NCBI GenBank assembly: GCA_014379345.1 | Contig: JACMLY010000032.1 | Coordinates: 17,666 to 81,665, forward strand | DNA length: 64,000 bases | Direction of reading: 5' to 3' | DNA from: Chitinophagaceae bacterium | GTDB taxonomy: Bacteria; Bacteroidota; Bacteroidia; Chitinophagales; Chitinophagaceae | Part shown: positions 1-8,135 of the stretch, in pieces | How positions within the stretch are numbered: the first letter of the stretch is position 1 | Layout of the letters: each line of letters begins with the position of its first letter | The notes under the pieces: model-generated | The model's input: the letters and a program-made list of their open reading frames with translations, nothing else | Database searches by the model: none | Told to the model about the DNA's origin: nothing | Program-made: the position numbers and the translations under genes

Positions 1-148
1 CCTTGTCGTCATTTGAATGACCGGGATAATGAATAACAGTTTTACCAAAATGAAGCAGGGCTGCGGCACAAGCCCTTTGCATGGAGCTTTTAGAAGCAGG
101 TGCCTGAATGATTCCCGAAATACCGGAAGGATGTATGGTGACGATCAA
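1..148 (-). CDS. aroA: 3-phosphoshikimate 1-carboxyvinyltransferase (EPSP synthase), N-terminal fragment
   Basis: The complement reads into the window edge as about 49 codons. The product would join phosphoenolpyruvate to shikimate-3-phosphate in the shikimate pathway. The fragment contains IIQAPASKSSMQRACAAALL, matching the conserved N-terminal EPSP synthase motif in which the Lys and Ser bind substrate. The likely start is TTG at 146-148, because no ATG lies in frame between it and the upstream gene. Only one base separates it from the aroB stop, so the two are probably translationally coupled. The rest of the gene lies outside the window. Confidence 0.82.
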   Translation of the reverse strand, partial: MIVTIHPSGISGIIQAPASKSSMQRACAAALLHFGKTVIHYPGHSNDDK

Positions 149-149
149 G

Positions 150-1169
150 TTATAATTGATTAATGAGTTCTTCTAATTTTTGCAGTGGAATTTCAAGAAC
201 AGTTCCCTTGCCTATCTTTTCCAACAATACATAGTTCATGGCATTGCTTACTTTTTTCTTATCCATCTTTAAAACTTCCATCGCCTTTTTCTTATCGAAT
301 TCTGCCCGTGTTGGTAAACCGTATCGATCAAGTAAAGACATGACCCGCTCCGATTCTTTAAATCCATTCAATTGTTCCGAGATCCTGCTGGCGGCAGTCA
401 TACCAATAGAAATTGCCTGCCCATGTGATAATTCATAGATGTTTTCAATTGCATGACCCAATGTATGACCGAAATTCAACAAGCGTCTCTCCCCTTTTTC
501 AAATTCATCTTCCTGCACAACGGATGCTTTTATTTGTACATTTTTTTGGATCAGCGCTCCAAGGCTTTTTAAATCTTTCTGAAAATCTTTTATTTTCATG
601 GACTCGAGCAGCTTGAAGAGCTTTGCATCCTTTATACAGCCATGCTTAATAATTTCCGCAAAGCCATTGATCCATTCAGATTGAGGCAATGATCTTAAAA
701 AGCTGAAGTCATAGAGAAGGAATTCAGGCTGCCGTACGGTCCCTACAATATTTTTATACAATCCAACATCAATTCCGTTTTTACCGCCAACGGCGGCATC
801 CACCATTGCAAGTACAGATGTCGGGATAAATCCAAACGGTAAGCCCCGCATGTACACGGCAGCTATGTATCCGGTAAGATCGGTAACAACCCCTCCTCCC
901 ACTCCTACTAAAAATGTTTTCCGGTCTGCTTCAAAAGAGATCAATTGCTCAATCACTTCATCTACGGTACTTTGAGTTTTATATTCTTCACCCGGATTTA
1001 ATACAATGGCATTCCAGCCATCAAATTTTTTTTTGTGAGCCTCGAAAATATTTTCATCCGTAATCAAAATACAGGTATCCTTATTGACAAGCTTCTCTAA
1101 AAAAGAAAAATCTGCATCGAAGTAAAACCGGGTAGTCTTATCTGAAAATGTATAAGAAAGCTTCTTCAT
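150..1169 (-). CDS. aroB: 3-dehydroquinate synthase
   Basis: This enzyme makes 3-dehydroquinate from DAHP, the second step of the shikimate pathway, using NAD and a metal ion in the cytoplasm. The 339-residue length is normal. Visible motifs are the NAD-binding GGGVVTDLTG (91-100), PTSVLAMVDAAVGGKNGID (116-134), and likely metal ligands Glu172 in AEIIKHG, His235 in NFGHTLGHAIE and His249 in ELSHGQAI. It sits directly upstream of aroA and downstream of the DAHP synthase, so consecutive pathway steps share one strand and probably one transcript. Confidence 0.97.
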   Translation of the reverse strand: MKKLSYTFSDKTTRFYFDADFSFLEKLVNKDTCILITDENIFEAHKKKFDGWNAIVLNPGEEYKTQSTVDEVIEQLISFEADRKTFLVGVGGGVVTDLTGYIAAVYMRGLPFGFIPTSVLAMVDAAVGGKNGIDVGLYKNIVGTVRQPEFLLYDFSFLRSLPQSEWINGFAEIIKHGCIKDAKLFKLLESMKIKDFQKDLKSLGALIQKNVQIKASVVQEDEFEKGERRLLNFGHTLGHAIENIYELSHGQAISIGMTAASRISEQLNGFKESERVMSLLDRYGLPTRAEFDKKKAMEVLKMDKKKVSNAMNYVLLEKIGKGTVLEIPLQKLEELINQL

Positions 1170-1176
1170 TGATATC

Positions 1177-1635
1177 TTATTCGCAACAATCTTTGTATCT
1201 CAATATATAGTCATAGCTATCAGCCTCAAACCTATATTTCTTATTTAACGTTCTTTTCAATATTCCTGTAAAATAGAAATCGTAACACATTAAACAACCG
1301 CCTAATTCGTTATCCAACAATTCATCAACCACCTTCTTTTTATAAAAAATTTTTATATCAAGTCCCACCCGGTTCTGCGGCTCATTAATACCTATTGAGT
1401 CAATCTTCCACTGAGGATAACAATCTCCACATGCATACTTTATATACTGACATTTAATGGTGATTTTATTTGTCCCGGAAAAATAAACTCGGCTATAAAT
1501 GAACCAACCTGTAAAAACCAACCCTATTGAGATAAGAAAAAAAAAATGCCCTTTTTCATTCAGTAGAACTAAGGTTAGATGAATCAAACAGTTTTCAAGT
1601 ATCTTGTAACTTCTACTTTCTTCACCATTCACCAT
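1177..1635 (-). CDS. Small single-pass membrane protein, unknown function
   Basis: I do not recognise this 152-residue protein. It has one hydrophobic segment, HFFFLISIGLVFTGWFIYSR (about residues 30-49), followed by a roughly 100-residue soluble domain with several Cys (CGDCYP, GGCLMCYDFYF, KDCCE) that would lie outside the cytoplasm if the protein is N-in. The only Met start (1633-1635) lies inside the tandem heptamer repeat, so the true start may be a later non-ATG codon. It ends 7 bp before aroB and is probably carried on the aromatic transcript. Whether it is a conserved gene cannot be judged from one sequence. Confidence 0.5.
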   Translation of the reverse strand: MVNGEESRSYKILENCLIHLTLVLLNEKGHFFFLISIGLVFTGWFIYSRVYFSGTNKITIKCQYIKYACGDCYPQWKIDSIGINEPQNRVGLDIKIFYKKKVVDELLDNELGGCLMCYDFYFTGILKRTLNKKYRFEADSYDYILRYKDCCE

Positions 1636-1679
1636 TCACCATTCACCATTCACCATTCACCATTCACCATTCACCATTC
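1624..1679. repeat. Perfect tandem heptamer, 8 x ACCATTC
   Basis: Eight uninterrupted copies of ACCATTC fill the spacer between the DAHP synthase fusion and the next gene. On the coding strand the unit reads GGTGAAT, whose TGA supplies the stop codon of the DAHP synthase fusion (1678-1680) and whose ATG supplies the annotated start of the next gene. Related words occur at 4691-4794, 17528-17735 and 54155-54177. Confidence 0.95.
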
Positions 1680-2763
1680 ACGAATTCATGATCGCATTCT
1701 GATGATTGATACTTTCCATATGAACCGCGTCAAAATATTTTGTAATGAATTCTTTGCTTAATCCCACCTTCCCGCCTTCTTTAAAAGCTCTTTGCAATAT
1801 CTCATTCCAGCGGTTGGTTTGCAGGATGGTAATATTGTTATTGCGTTTGAATTCACCGATCTTATCCGCAATTTTCATACGTTGACCCAACAACTGTAGT
1901 AATTCATCATCGAGGTGATTGATCTGTTGACGAAGTTTTTCGAGCGCCGCATGAAATTCTTCGGAGTTGATATCTTCCTTCCGCCAGATGATCGTATCTA
2001 ACATTTCAGCAAGTTTTTCGGGCGTCACCTGTTGCTTGGCATCGCTCCATGCGTTGTCAGGATCGATATGGCTTTCGATCATCAGTCCATCAAAATCCAG
2101 ATCGATGGCTTTCTGAGCTACGTCTAACAGTATATCACGCCTGCCGCAAATATGTGAAGGATCGTTGATGATCATCATTTCAGGATTTCGGCGTTTCATT
2201 TCAATGGCAAGGTGCCACATGGGCGCATTCCTGTATTCCGTATTTCCATAAGACGAAAACCCCCGGTGGATCAGTCCGATTTGTTTAATACCCGCTTTTG
2301 CTACGCGCTCCACAGCACCGGTCCATAATTCAAGATCAGGATTAATGGGATTTTTAATAAGCACCGGCACATTCGCTCCACGAAGTGCATCCGCTACTTC
2401 CTGCACGCTGAATGGGTTCACCGTTGTGCGGGCGCCAATCCATAGAACGTCAATATCAAAATGCAATGCATCTTCAACCTGTTTCCCGGTCGCCACTTCA
2501 ATCGCAACGGGTAAACCTGTTATTTTTTTTGCCTGCTGCAACCAGGGTAGTCCCTTTGTTCCAATGCCTTCGAAACTACCAGGACGTGTACGGGGTTTCC
2601 AGATGCCCGCACGCAGCATATCGATCTTCCCGGTCTTTGCAAGACGGGTTGCTGTTTCAACTACCTGTTGTTCTGTTTCTGCACTGCAAGGGCCCGAAAT
2701 GATCAGCGGCCTTTTGGAAAACACTTCATTGATGTTCGTGTTGGCATTCATTGTTTGTTCCAT
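1678..2763 (-). CDS. Bifunctional 3-deoxy-7-phosphoheptulonate synthase / chorismate mutase
   Basis: This two-domain enzyme (361 residues) does the first shikimate step, condensing PEP with erythrose-4-phosphate, and also converts chorismate to prephenate. The N-terminal DAHP synthase domain (about 18-260) is of the KDO8P-synthase-like type, with GPCSAE (24-29), AGIWKPRTRP (52-61), DPSH (201-204) and SH (231-232). The C-terminal domain (about 270-350) is an all-helical AroQ chorismate mutase; LRQQINHLDDELLQLLGQR is its first helix. Because the mutase is fused here, the separate pheA and tyrA are single-function. In such fusions the mutase domain often mediates feedback by prephenate or chorismate. 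That is family knowledge, not visible here. Confidence 0.95.
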   Translation of the reverse strand: MEQTMNANTNINEVFSKRPLIISGPCSAETEQQVVETATRLAKTGKIDMLRAGIWKPRTRPGSFEGIGTKGLPWLQQAKKITGLPVAIEVATGKQVEDALHFDIDVLWIGARTTVNPFSVQEVADALRGANVPVLIKNPINPDLELWTGAVERVAKAGIKQIGLIHRGFSSYGNTEYRNAPMWHLAIEMKRRNPEMMIINDPSHICGRRDILLDVAQKAIDLDFDGLMIESHIDPDNAWSDAKQQVTPEKLAEMLDTIIWRKEDINSEEFHAALEKLRQQINHLDDELLQLLGQRMKIADKIGEFKRNNNITILQTNRWNEILQRAFKEGGKVGLSKEFITKYFDAVHMESINHQNAIMNS

Positions 2764-2779
2764 ATAGATTGTTCAGAGT

Positions 2780-2957
2780 TTAATTAGCCAATTGCTGATT
2801 AGCCGATTTGGTGATTAGCCGATTAGCCAATTTTTTTTTATAGATGTACCGTTGCGAATTAGCCGATTTGCCGATTAGCCAATTCTTTCGTTTATAGTGT
2901 TACATAGCGTTTGATTTCTTATCGGCTAATTGGCTAATCATCAAATCGGCTAATCAG
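2780..2957. repeat. GATTAGCC-word block with inverted copy
   Basis: The 198-bp spacer between the DAHP synthase fusion and the helicase is built from GATTAGCC / CGATTTG words (2785-2831 and 2857-2882), followed by the inverted words ATCGGCTAATTGGCTAATCA at 2920-2939 and ATCGGCTAATC further on. The two halves are complementary, so RNA from either strand could form a long hairpin. The same word family recurs at 40622-40680. Confidence 0.85.
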
Positions 2958-2961
2958 GCCT

Positions 2962-4635
2962 TTACCGGCTGTTCGCATCATTCATCCTGATCCTTCTTCC
3001 TTTATAATTTTTCCCATCAATGGCCCGGATCATCTTATTGGCTACAGATTTGTCGACCTCAATCCAGCTGTTCATTTCTTTCATATCAATGCGTCCAAGA
3101 ACTTCTTTTTTCAGGTCGCTCATGTCAAGAATAAATTGCAAAAAACTTGCCTTATAAAATCCATCCTTTGTACCAAGATTTACAAATAATTTACTGTAAT
3201 CACCTCCATTTCCAAATTCTCGCGGCCTGGTTTCCCTTCTTCTATCGGGCACCACCCTGCGATCTCCGCCTTCTCTTGAATCTCTTTCGCGGTAATCACG
3301 TTGACGTTCTCTTACATTCAGGTCTTCCGCATTCTCGTAATATTTCAGGAACCTGTCGAATTCCATCGCCGCAACCCGTTTTAAAACTTCCTCCTTGGTG
3401 ATATCAGCAAATTTCTCCTCCAGCATCGGCACATAGGTTTCATAATCACCATGGCTGATATCGGCCTGTAGCAACTTCTCCATAAAATGGAAGAATTGCT
3501 TTCGACAGACATCTTTTCCGGTAGGTATCTCCACTTTATGAAAAGGCACTTGTACCATCCGCTCAATCTGCCGGATCTTCCCTATTTCGCGGCTATGTAC
3601 AATCGACATACAAATACCGGTATTACCTGCCCGACCCGTCCGCCCGCTTCTATGCGTATACACTTCCACATCATCCGGTAATTCAAAATTGATCACATGA
3701 GTGATGTCTTTCACATCGATACCCCTCGCGGCAACATCTGTTGCAATCAGCAACTGCAGGGTTTTTTCGCGGAATTCGCCCATCACTTTATCACGTTGCT
3801 GCTGGGTTAAGTCGCCATGCAATGCATCTATATCATACCCTTCCCTGGTAAGTTTCTCTGCTATATGCTGCGCATCAGCTTTTGTACGTGTGAAGATGAT
3901 ACCATACATGCCAGGATTAAAATCTATCAGTCTTTTCAGTGCATCGTAACGATGCTGGGCATTGGTTAAATAAAACTGGTGATCAACATTTTTATTGGCT
4001 GTGTTCATTTTGCCGACGGTAACCTCCAGTGGAGTCTTCATGTATTTTTTACTTACGCGTCGGATCTCGGGTGGCATAGTAGCGCTGAAAAGCCATGTAG
4101 CGTCCCGGTTAGGCGTATTCTTCAGTATAAATTCTATATCATCCTGAAATCCCATGTTCAGCATTTCATCTGCCTCGTCGAGCACAACATATTTAATTTG
4201 CTCAAGGTCTATTGCTTTGCGTTCTATCAGATCAATCAATCTTCCGGGAGTTGCTACAACAATTTGTACACCTCTTTTCAATTCACGGATCTGTGAACCG
4301 ATGGGAGTTCCACCATAAACAGCAACAACATGCATCCCGGTCATGAATTTCTTGAACAGGTCTATTTCATTTACAATCTGAAGGCACAATTCGCGTGTCG
4401 GGCAAACCACGAGGGCCTGCGGAAACTTCTGGGCAGCATCGGCCAATTGCAGCAATGGCAATCCAAATGCGGCGGTCTTCCCCGTACCGGTTTGAGCCAG
4501 ACCTACCAGGTCTTTGGTACCGCTTAATAAGACAGGAATTGTTTGTTCCTGAATGGGTGTGGGTTGCGTGAATCCCAATGCATCGGTTGCCTGAACCAGT
4601 CTTGCATCTAATCCCAACCCTTCGAAAGTCATCAT
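2962..4635 (-). CDS. DEAD-box ATP-dependent RNA helicase with DbpA-type RNA-binding tail
   Basis: A 557-residue RNA helicase that remodels structured RNA, probably in ribosome assembly or mRNA turnover. Motifs in order are Q motif GFTQPTPIQ (21-29), Walker A AQTGTGKT (47-54), DEAD (153-156), SAT (184-186) and HRSGRTGRAG (328-337). An Arg/Glu/Asp-rich linker follows (about 443-480), then a C-terminal DbpA-like RNA-binding domain (about 481-557). This is the DeaD/CsdA layout common in Bacteroidota. It interrupts the aromatic cluster, with word-repeat hairpins on both sides and its own promoter-like element upstream, so it is probably transcribed at least partly on its own. Confidence 0.95.
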   Translation of the reverse strand: MMTFEGLGLDARLVQATDALGFTQPTPIQEQTIPVLLSGTKDLVGLAQTGTGKTAAFGLPLLQLADAAQKFPQALVVCPTRELCLQIVNEIDLFKKFMTGMHVVAVYGGTPIGSQIRELKRGVQIVVATPGRLIDLIERKAIDLEQIKYVVLDEADEMLNMGFQDDIEFILKNTPNRDATWLFSATMPPEIRRVSKKYMKTPLEVTVGKMNTANKNVDHQFYLTNAQHRYDALKRLIDFNPGMYGIIFTRTKADAQHIAEKLTREGYDIDALHGDLTQQQRDKVMGEFREKTLQLLIATDVAARGIDVKDITHVINFELPDDVEVYTHRSGRTGRAGNTGICMSIVHSREIGKIRQIERMVQVPFHKVEIPTGKDVCRKQFFHFMEKLLQADISHGDYETYVPMLEEKFADITKEEVLKRVAAMEFDRFLKYYENAEDLNVRERQRDYRERDSREGGDRRVVPDRRRETRPREFGNGGDYSKLFVNLGTKDGFYKASFLQFILDMSDLKKEVLGRIDMKEMNSWIEVDKSVANKMIRAIDGKNYKGRRIRMNDANSR

Positions 4636-4652
4636 ATTTTAAAAATTTTGCG

Positions 4653-4660
4653 CAAAGGTA
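4653..4660 (-). promoter_or_regulatory. Bacteroidota -7 element (TACCTTTG) upstream of the helicase
   Basis: The complement reads TACCTTTG, matching the TAnnTTTG consensus, 18 bp upstream of the helicase ATG. I do not see a clear TTTG about 19 bp further upstream, so this is a half-matched promoter. Confidence 0.45.
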
Positions 4661-4690
4661 CTACTATTGAGGCCTTTAGCCCATTTTTAG

Positions 4691-4794
4691 TTGGTGAGTG
4701 GTGAGTGGTGAATGGTGAATAATTGATATGAATCACCCAAATAACTTAATGCATTAAAAACCAAATATTCACCACTCACCACTCACCATTCACT
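4691..4794. repeat. GGTGAGT/GGTGAAT heptamer block and its inverted copy
   Basis: The left block (about 4691-4719) is four tandem heptamers, GGTGAGT twice then GGTGAAT twice. The right block (about 4766-4794) is the reverse complement series, TTCACCACTCACCACTCACC followed by ATTCAC. They frame about 45 bp of AT-rich sequence and can pair into a hairpin of nearly 28 bp. The tyrA stop codon (4790-4792) lies inside the right block. Confidence 0.9.
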
Positions 4795-5638
4795 TAATAA
4801 TCTTCTGAATCTTATTCGCATTCTCTATCAATTCAGCCAGGTACTCATAGTTTTCCTTCTCCAGGCAGCTTTTGAATTTTCTCAGCTGCGAAATATGTTC
4901 GTTCAGTACATCCAGTACATTGTCTTTATTCTGCATAAAAATCGGGATCCACATGGCAGGATTGCTTTTGGCCAAGCGCACCGTACTTTCAAAACCTGCA
5001 CTGGCCATTTCAAAAATGGCATCCTCTTCCTTCTCCTTTTCCAAAACAGTATTTGCAAGGGCAAATGATGTGATATGAGAAATATGACTCACATAGGCAG
5101 CGTGTAGATCATGACTGTCTGCATCCATATAAATGATATGCATTCCAAGTTGTCTATAGACGCTCTCTATGGTATTTACCGCATGTGGATCACTTTTTTC
5201 TTTCTCACAGATCACGCAGGCCCGCCCGATAAATGCGTCCCTGACAGCCGCTTCGGGACCACTGTATTCAGTACCCCACATCGGATGGGTGGCAACGAAG
5301 CGGGTTCGCATGGGATGATCTTTTAAAGCTGTACACAATGCATTTTTTGTAGATCCTGCATCGGCAACAATCTGTTTATCAGTTACCATATCCATGATCT
5401 GTTTCATAACTGGTACCGTAACGTCTACCGGTATGGCAACGTAGATCAGATCACTTTTTTTTACCGCTTCTTCAATAGGCAAACCTTCATCTATAATCCC
5501 CAACTCCAATGCTTTGCTTATACTGGTCTGCGTTCTGCTTACACCAATTATATTTTTAGCCAGTCCTTTTTCTTTCAAAGCAAGACTAAAAGAACCACTT
5601 ATTAAACCTACCCCAACGATCGTAACAGAGTTGAACAT
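4790..5638 (-). CDS. tyrA: Prephenate dehydrogenase
   Basis: Oxidative decarboxylation of prephenate to 4-hydroxyphenylpyruvate for tyrosine synthesis. I place the start at 5638 (MFNSVTIVGVGLISGS) rather than at an in-frame Met 12 codons upstream, because the Rossmann GxGxxG (VGVGLISGS) then begins at residue 8 as usual, and the upstream codons run into an inverted repeat. The protein is about 282 residues with ATHPMWGTEYSGP and a helical C-terminal dimer domain (HAAYVSHISHITSFALA). There is no chorismate mutase and no obvious ACT domain. It is the third gene in the order pheA, aminotransferase, tyrA. Confidence 0.95.
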   Translation of the reverse strand: MFNSVTIVGVGLISGSFSLALKEKGLAKNIIGVSRTQTSISKALELGIIDEGLPIEEAVKKSDLIYVAIPVDVTVPVMKQIMDMVTDKQIVADAGSTKNALCTALKDHPMRTRFVATHPMWGTEYSGPEAAVRDAFIGRACVICEKEKSDPHAVNTIESVYRQLGMHIIYMDADSHDLHAAYVSHISHITSFALANTVLEKEKEEDAIFEMASAGFESTVRLAKSNPAMWIPIFMQNKDNVLDVLNEHISQLRKFKSCLEKENYEYLAELIENANKIQKIIK

Positions 5639-5663
5639 TATTAATGATTTACTGATTAAATAT

Positions 5664-5742
5664 TCGATGTTCAATACTCAATGCTCAAATACAATTCAAT
5701 TTGTTTTTGATTGAACATTGAGCATTGAGTATTGAACATCGA
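5664..5742. repeat. Perfect 25-bp inverted repeat of ATTGARY heptamers
   Basis: Arms 5664-5688 and 5718-5742 are exact reverse complements around a 29-nt AT-rich loop. The right arm is made of heptamers ATTGAGC, ATTGAGT and ATTGAAC. It lies between the aminotransferase stop and the tyrA start, inside the presumed operon, where a transcript would form a very stable hairpin. There is no long U-run after the stem on the minus strand. Confidence 0.92.
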
Positions 5743-5775
5743 TTATTTCGCATGGAGAAATGATTTATTTGTCGT

Positions 5776-6945
5776 TCACCTTCCCGATTGCTTTATCCTG
5801 CTGATACTTTCCTGCAGTTTTTGTTCGGTACTGCACAGGCTTACCCTTATATAATTTTCTCCCGCAGATCCAAAAATACCGCCCGGGGTGATGAATACCC
5901 CCGCATTGTTCAAAATTTTGTCACTCAATTCATACCCATTTTTAAATTCATCATTGATACTTGCCCATACAAACATGCCTGCCTGGTTCTTATCAAAATC
6001 GCATTGTAGAAGATCCAATAAGTCAAACACAATACTTCTTCTGGTTTTGTAAACCGTATTCAGTTGGCGGTACCAATCTTTACCAAGAGTAAGCGCCTTT
6101 GCAGCTGCTGCCTGTACCGGTAAAAACATGCCACTATCCATATTACTTTTGAAACGCAACACTTCTTCAACCCTCTGTTTTGATCCACACATAAGTCCTA
6201 CACGCCATCCGGCCATATTTTGCGCTTTGCTTAGCGAATTCAATTCAATAACAGTATCCTTCGCTCCTTCAACACTTAACAGGCTCATAGGATTATCGTT
6301 CAGTATAAAACTGTATGGATTATCATGGCAGATAAGAATATGATGCTTTTTTCCAAAGCTTACAACCTGTTGAAACAATTCTTCGCTAGGCAATTTTCCC
6401 GTTGGCATATGGGGATAATTGACAAACATTAGTCTGATAGGACTAATTGATTCTGTCACCAGCCTATTCAATTGTTCGAAATCAGGAAACCATGCATTGG
6501 CTGCGGTCAACTCATAGTCTATGCAGATCCCCCCAGCCAGTTTTGCTGCGCTTCTATAAGTCGGGTACCCGGGATTAGGTACCAGTACGCCATCTCCTTC
6601 GTTCAGATAAGTCATACATATGTGCATGATCCCTTCTTTACTGCCAATCAATGGCAATATTTCAGTATCTGGATCCAGGTCTACTTCGTACCAGGTTTTA
6701 TACCATTGGGCAAAAGCATTCCTGAGAGCAGGCGTTCCTTTATATCCCTGGTATGCATGTGAACCAGGTTTTGCGCTCTCCTCCTGCAACACCTTGATAA
6801 CATCCTGATGTGGCGGCAGATCCGGGCTTCCAATACCAAGATTGATCACATTCTTTCCAGACTTGTTGAGTGCTTCAATTTCTCTCAGCTTTTGAGAAAA
6901 ATAATATTCCCCAATGCCGTCTAGTCTTTTTGCGGTGGTTATCAT
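5776..6945 (-). CDS. PLP-dependent aminotransferase, class I/II (probable aromatic aminotransferase)
   Basis: A 389-residue fold-type I aminotransferase. Visible motifs are GSPDLPP (39-45), SKEGIMHICMTYLNEGD (102-118), NPGYPTY (124-130), NYPHMPTG (176-183), HDNPYSF (207-213) and the PLP-binding lysine Lys240 in SLSKAQNMAGWRVG (237-250). Its place between pheA and tyrA suggests that it transaminates phenylpyruvate and 4-hydroxyphenylpyruvate, or prephenate, to finish Phe and Tyr synthesis. On sequence alone it resembles the LL-diaminopimelate/aspartate aminotransferase branch, so the substrate is inferred from context. Confidence 0.9.
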   Translation of the reverse strand: MITTAKRLDGIGEYYFSQKLREIEALNKSGKNVINLGIGSPDLPPHQDVIKVLQEESAKPGSHAYQGYKGTPALRNAFAQWYKTWYEVDLDPDTEILPLIGSKEGIMHICMTYLNEGDGVLVPNPGYPTYRSAAKLAGGICIDYELTAANAWFPDFEQLNRLVTESISPIRLMFVNYPHMPTGKLPSEELFQQVVSFGKKHHILICHDNPYSFILNDNPMSLLSVEGAKDTVIELNSLSKAQNMAGWRVGLMCGSKQRVEEVLRFKSNMDSGMFLPVQAAAAKALTLGKDWYRQLNTVYKTRRSIVFDLLDLLQCDFDKNQAGMFVWASINDEFKNGYELSDKILNNAGVFITPGGIFGSAGENYIRVSLCSTEQKLQESISRIKQSGR

Positions 6946-6949
6946 TGTG

Positions 6950-7140
6950 GGTTTAAAGTTTAAGGTTTAAGGTTCAAGGTTTTTTGTTTATAGTGTTCTT
7001 TTCTGATTTGGATTGGAAGTAAGTTGGATTTCGTGTTATATTTTTTGATCGTATTCTTCATTCATACCAGTTTGGAGTTTGAAGTTTAATATTGCTTTTT
7101 AGTAACATTAACTTTAAACATTAAACCCAAACCTTAATCC
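6950..7140. repeat. GTTTAAR heptamer block with partial inverted copy
   Basis: Heptamers GTTTAAA, GTTTAAG, GTTTAAG, GTTCAAG start at 6951. About 140 bp later come ACTTTAAACATTAAACCC and AAACCTTAATCCC (7110-7140). The halves are complementary and frame the spacer between pheA and the aminotransferase. The same word family flanks 19121-19180 and 55180-55305. Confidence 0.75.
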
Positions 7141-7141
7141 C

Positions 7142-8035
7142 TCACACAATCTTCCCTTTCTTGTATATGCCATAAATTTTTAATTCAGCAGTCAGTGGCC
7201 TGATGTTTTTTATTACCTCGTTGAATTGTTCAATTGAATCGAATTCCATATCGGCATGAAAACTGTACTTCCAATCGCTACCGGGTATGGGAAAACTTTG
7301 AAGCTTACTAAGATTAATACCTCCATCGGCTATCCTCGTAAGAACTTTTGCAAGGCTACCCCTGGAATGGTCTGTATGAAAATTTACTGAAGCCTTATCG
7401 GCTTCCTCTATGGTAACCGTGTCGTCTTCAGGTTTTAATATTAAGAACCTGGTATAGTTATTTTTTAATGTATGAATATTTGGAGCGATCATTTCTAATT
7501 GAAAAAGGTCGGCTGCCAGTTTGCTGGCTATGGCAGCAGCATGCCTGTTGCGATGCTGGTGCAGAAGTTTTGCACTAAGGGCAGTATCTTCGGTTTCCAC
7601 CAGTTTCCACTCATACTTATCCAAAAATTCCAGGCATTGTTGAAGAGCCATTGGATGTGAATGCACCTCTTTGATGTCCTGCAATTTCACGCCAGGGTTC
7701 ACTAACAGATTTTGTTTAATATGGAGAAATATCTCACCTATTATCTGGAGACTGCTTTTCTGTAACAGATTATAATTTGGAAGAATACTTCCGGCGATAG
7801 AATTTTCAATAGCCATCACCCCTCCGTCACTTTCTTTTTTATTACATGCAATTTTTACCACTTCTTTGAACGTGGCACATGAGATCACTGTAACATCATT
7901 TCCAAAAAACTGTTGCGCAGCTTCCTGGTGAAAACTTCCTTCATAGCCCTGAATGGAAACGGCAGTCCCTACCGGCGCGCCCCCGCCAGCTGGCGGGGAG
8001 GAATTTGAACGAGCATTTTGAGATTCATTTTTCAT
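7142..8035 (-). CDS. pheA: Prephenate dehydratase
   Basis: Converts prephenate to phenylpyruvate for phenylalanine synthesis. I choose the ATG at 8033-8035 (MKNESQNARS); an in-frame ATG nine codons upstream lies in a GC-rich inverted repeat. The dehydratase domain begins with SIQGYEGSFHQEAAQQFF and includes the conserved catalytic-region NNYTRFLIL. A C-terminal ACT domain follows (DHSRGSLAKVL, then LSKLQSFPIPGS), implying feedback by phenylalanine; the usual ESRP motif reads QSFP here. There is no chorismate mutase domain, consistent with its fusion to DAHP synthase. An N-terminal tract encoding SSPPAGGGAPVG stems from a perfect GC-rich palindrome. It is the first structural gene after the attenuator. 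Confidence 0.95.
   Translation of the reverse strand: MKNESQNARSNSSPPAGGGAPVGTAVSIQGYEGSFHQEAAQQFFGNDVTVISCATFKEVVKIACNKKESDGGVMAIENSIAGSILPNYNLLQKSSLQIIGEIFLHIKQNLLVNPGVKLQDIKEVHSHPMALQQCLEFLDKYEWKLVETEDTALSAKLLHQHRNRHAAAIASKLAADLFQLEMIAPNIHTLKNNYTRFLILKPEDDTVTIEEADKASVNFHTDHSRGSLAKVLTRIADGGINLSKLQSFPIPGSDWKYSFHADMEFDSIEQFNEVIKNIRPLTAELKIYGIYKKGKIV
7981..7998. repeat. Perfect 18-bp GC-rich palindrome inside pheA
   Basis: CCCCGCCAGCTGGCGGGG is an exact palindrome within codons 14-20 or so of pheA, in an otherwise AT-leaning gene. It encodes Ser-Pro-Pro-Ala-Gly-Gly-Gly between the start codon and the first conserved dehydratase residues, so it looks like an insertion into a tolerant N-terminal stretch. 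Confidence 0.85.
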
Positions 8036-8052
8036 TATTTCTACTTTAGTAA

Positions 8053-8080
8053 GCCTCTCCACCGGAGGGGTTGGCGAGGC
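8053..8080 (-). repeat. GC-rich inverted repeat in the pheA leader
   Basis: The transcript reads GCCTC, then CCTCC-GGT-GGAG, then GAGGC, giving a compact nested hairpin between the attenuator terminator and the pheA start. It has no U-run and is not an intrinsic terminator. It could affect pheA translation, or be a copy of a GC-rich palindromic repeat like the one at 7981. Confidence 0.5.
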
Positions 8081-8086
8081 TACTCC

Positions 8087-8116
8087 AAAAAAAAATCCCG
8101 GCTCTTGGCCGGGATT
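8087..8116 (-). terminator. Intrinsic terminator of the Phe/Tyr attenuator
   Basis: On the minus strand, AATCCCGGC, a 5-nt loop and GCCGGGATT form a 9-bp perfect stem (8094-8102 with 8108-8116), followed by a run of nine T. It lies between the leader-peptide stop and the pheA start, so it must be read through for the operon to be expressed. Its 5' arm contains TCCCGG (8114-8109), complementary to CCGGGA in the leader-peptide coding sequence. Confidence 0.93.
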
Positions 8117-8135
8117 CGTATGTTAATTTTATGTG

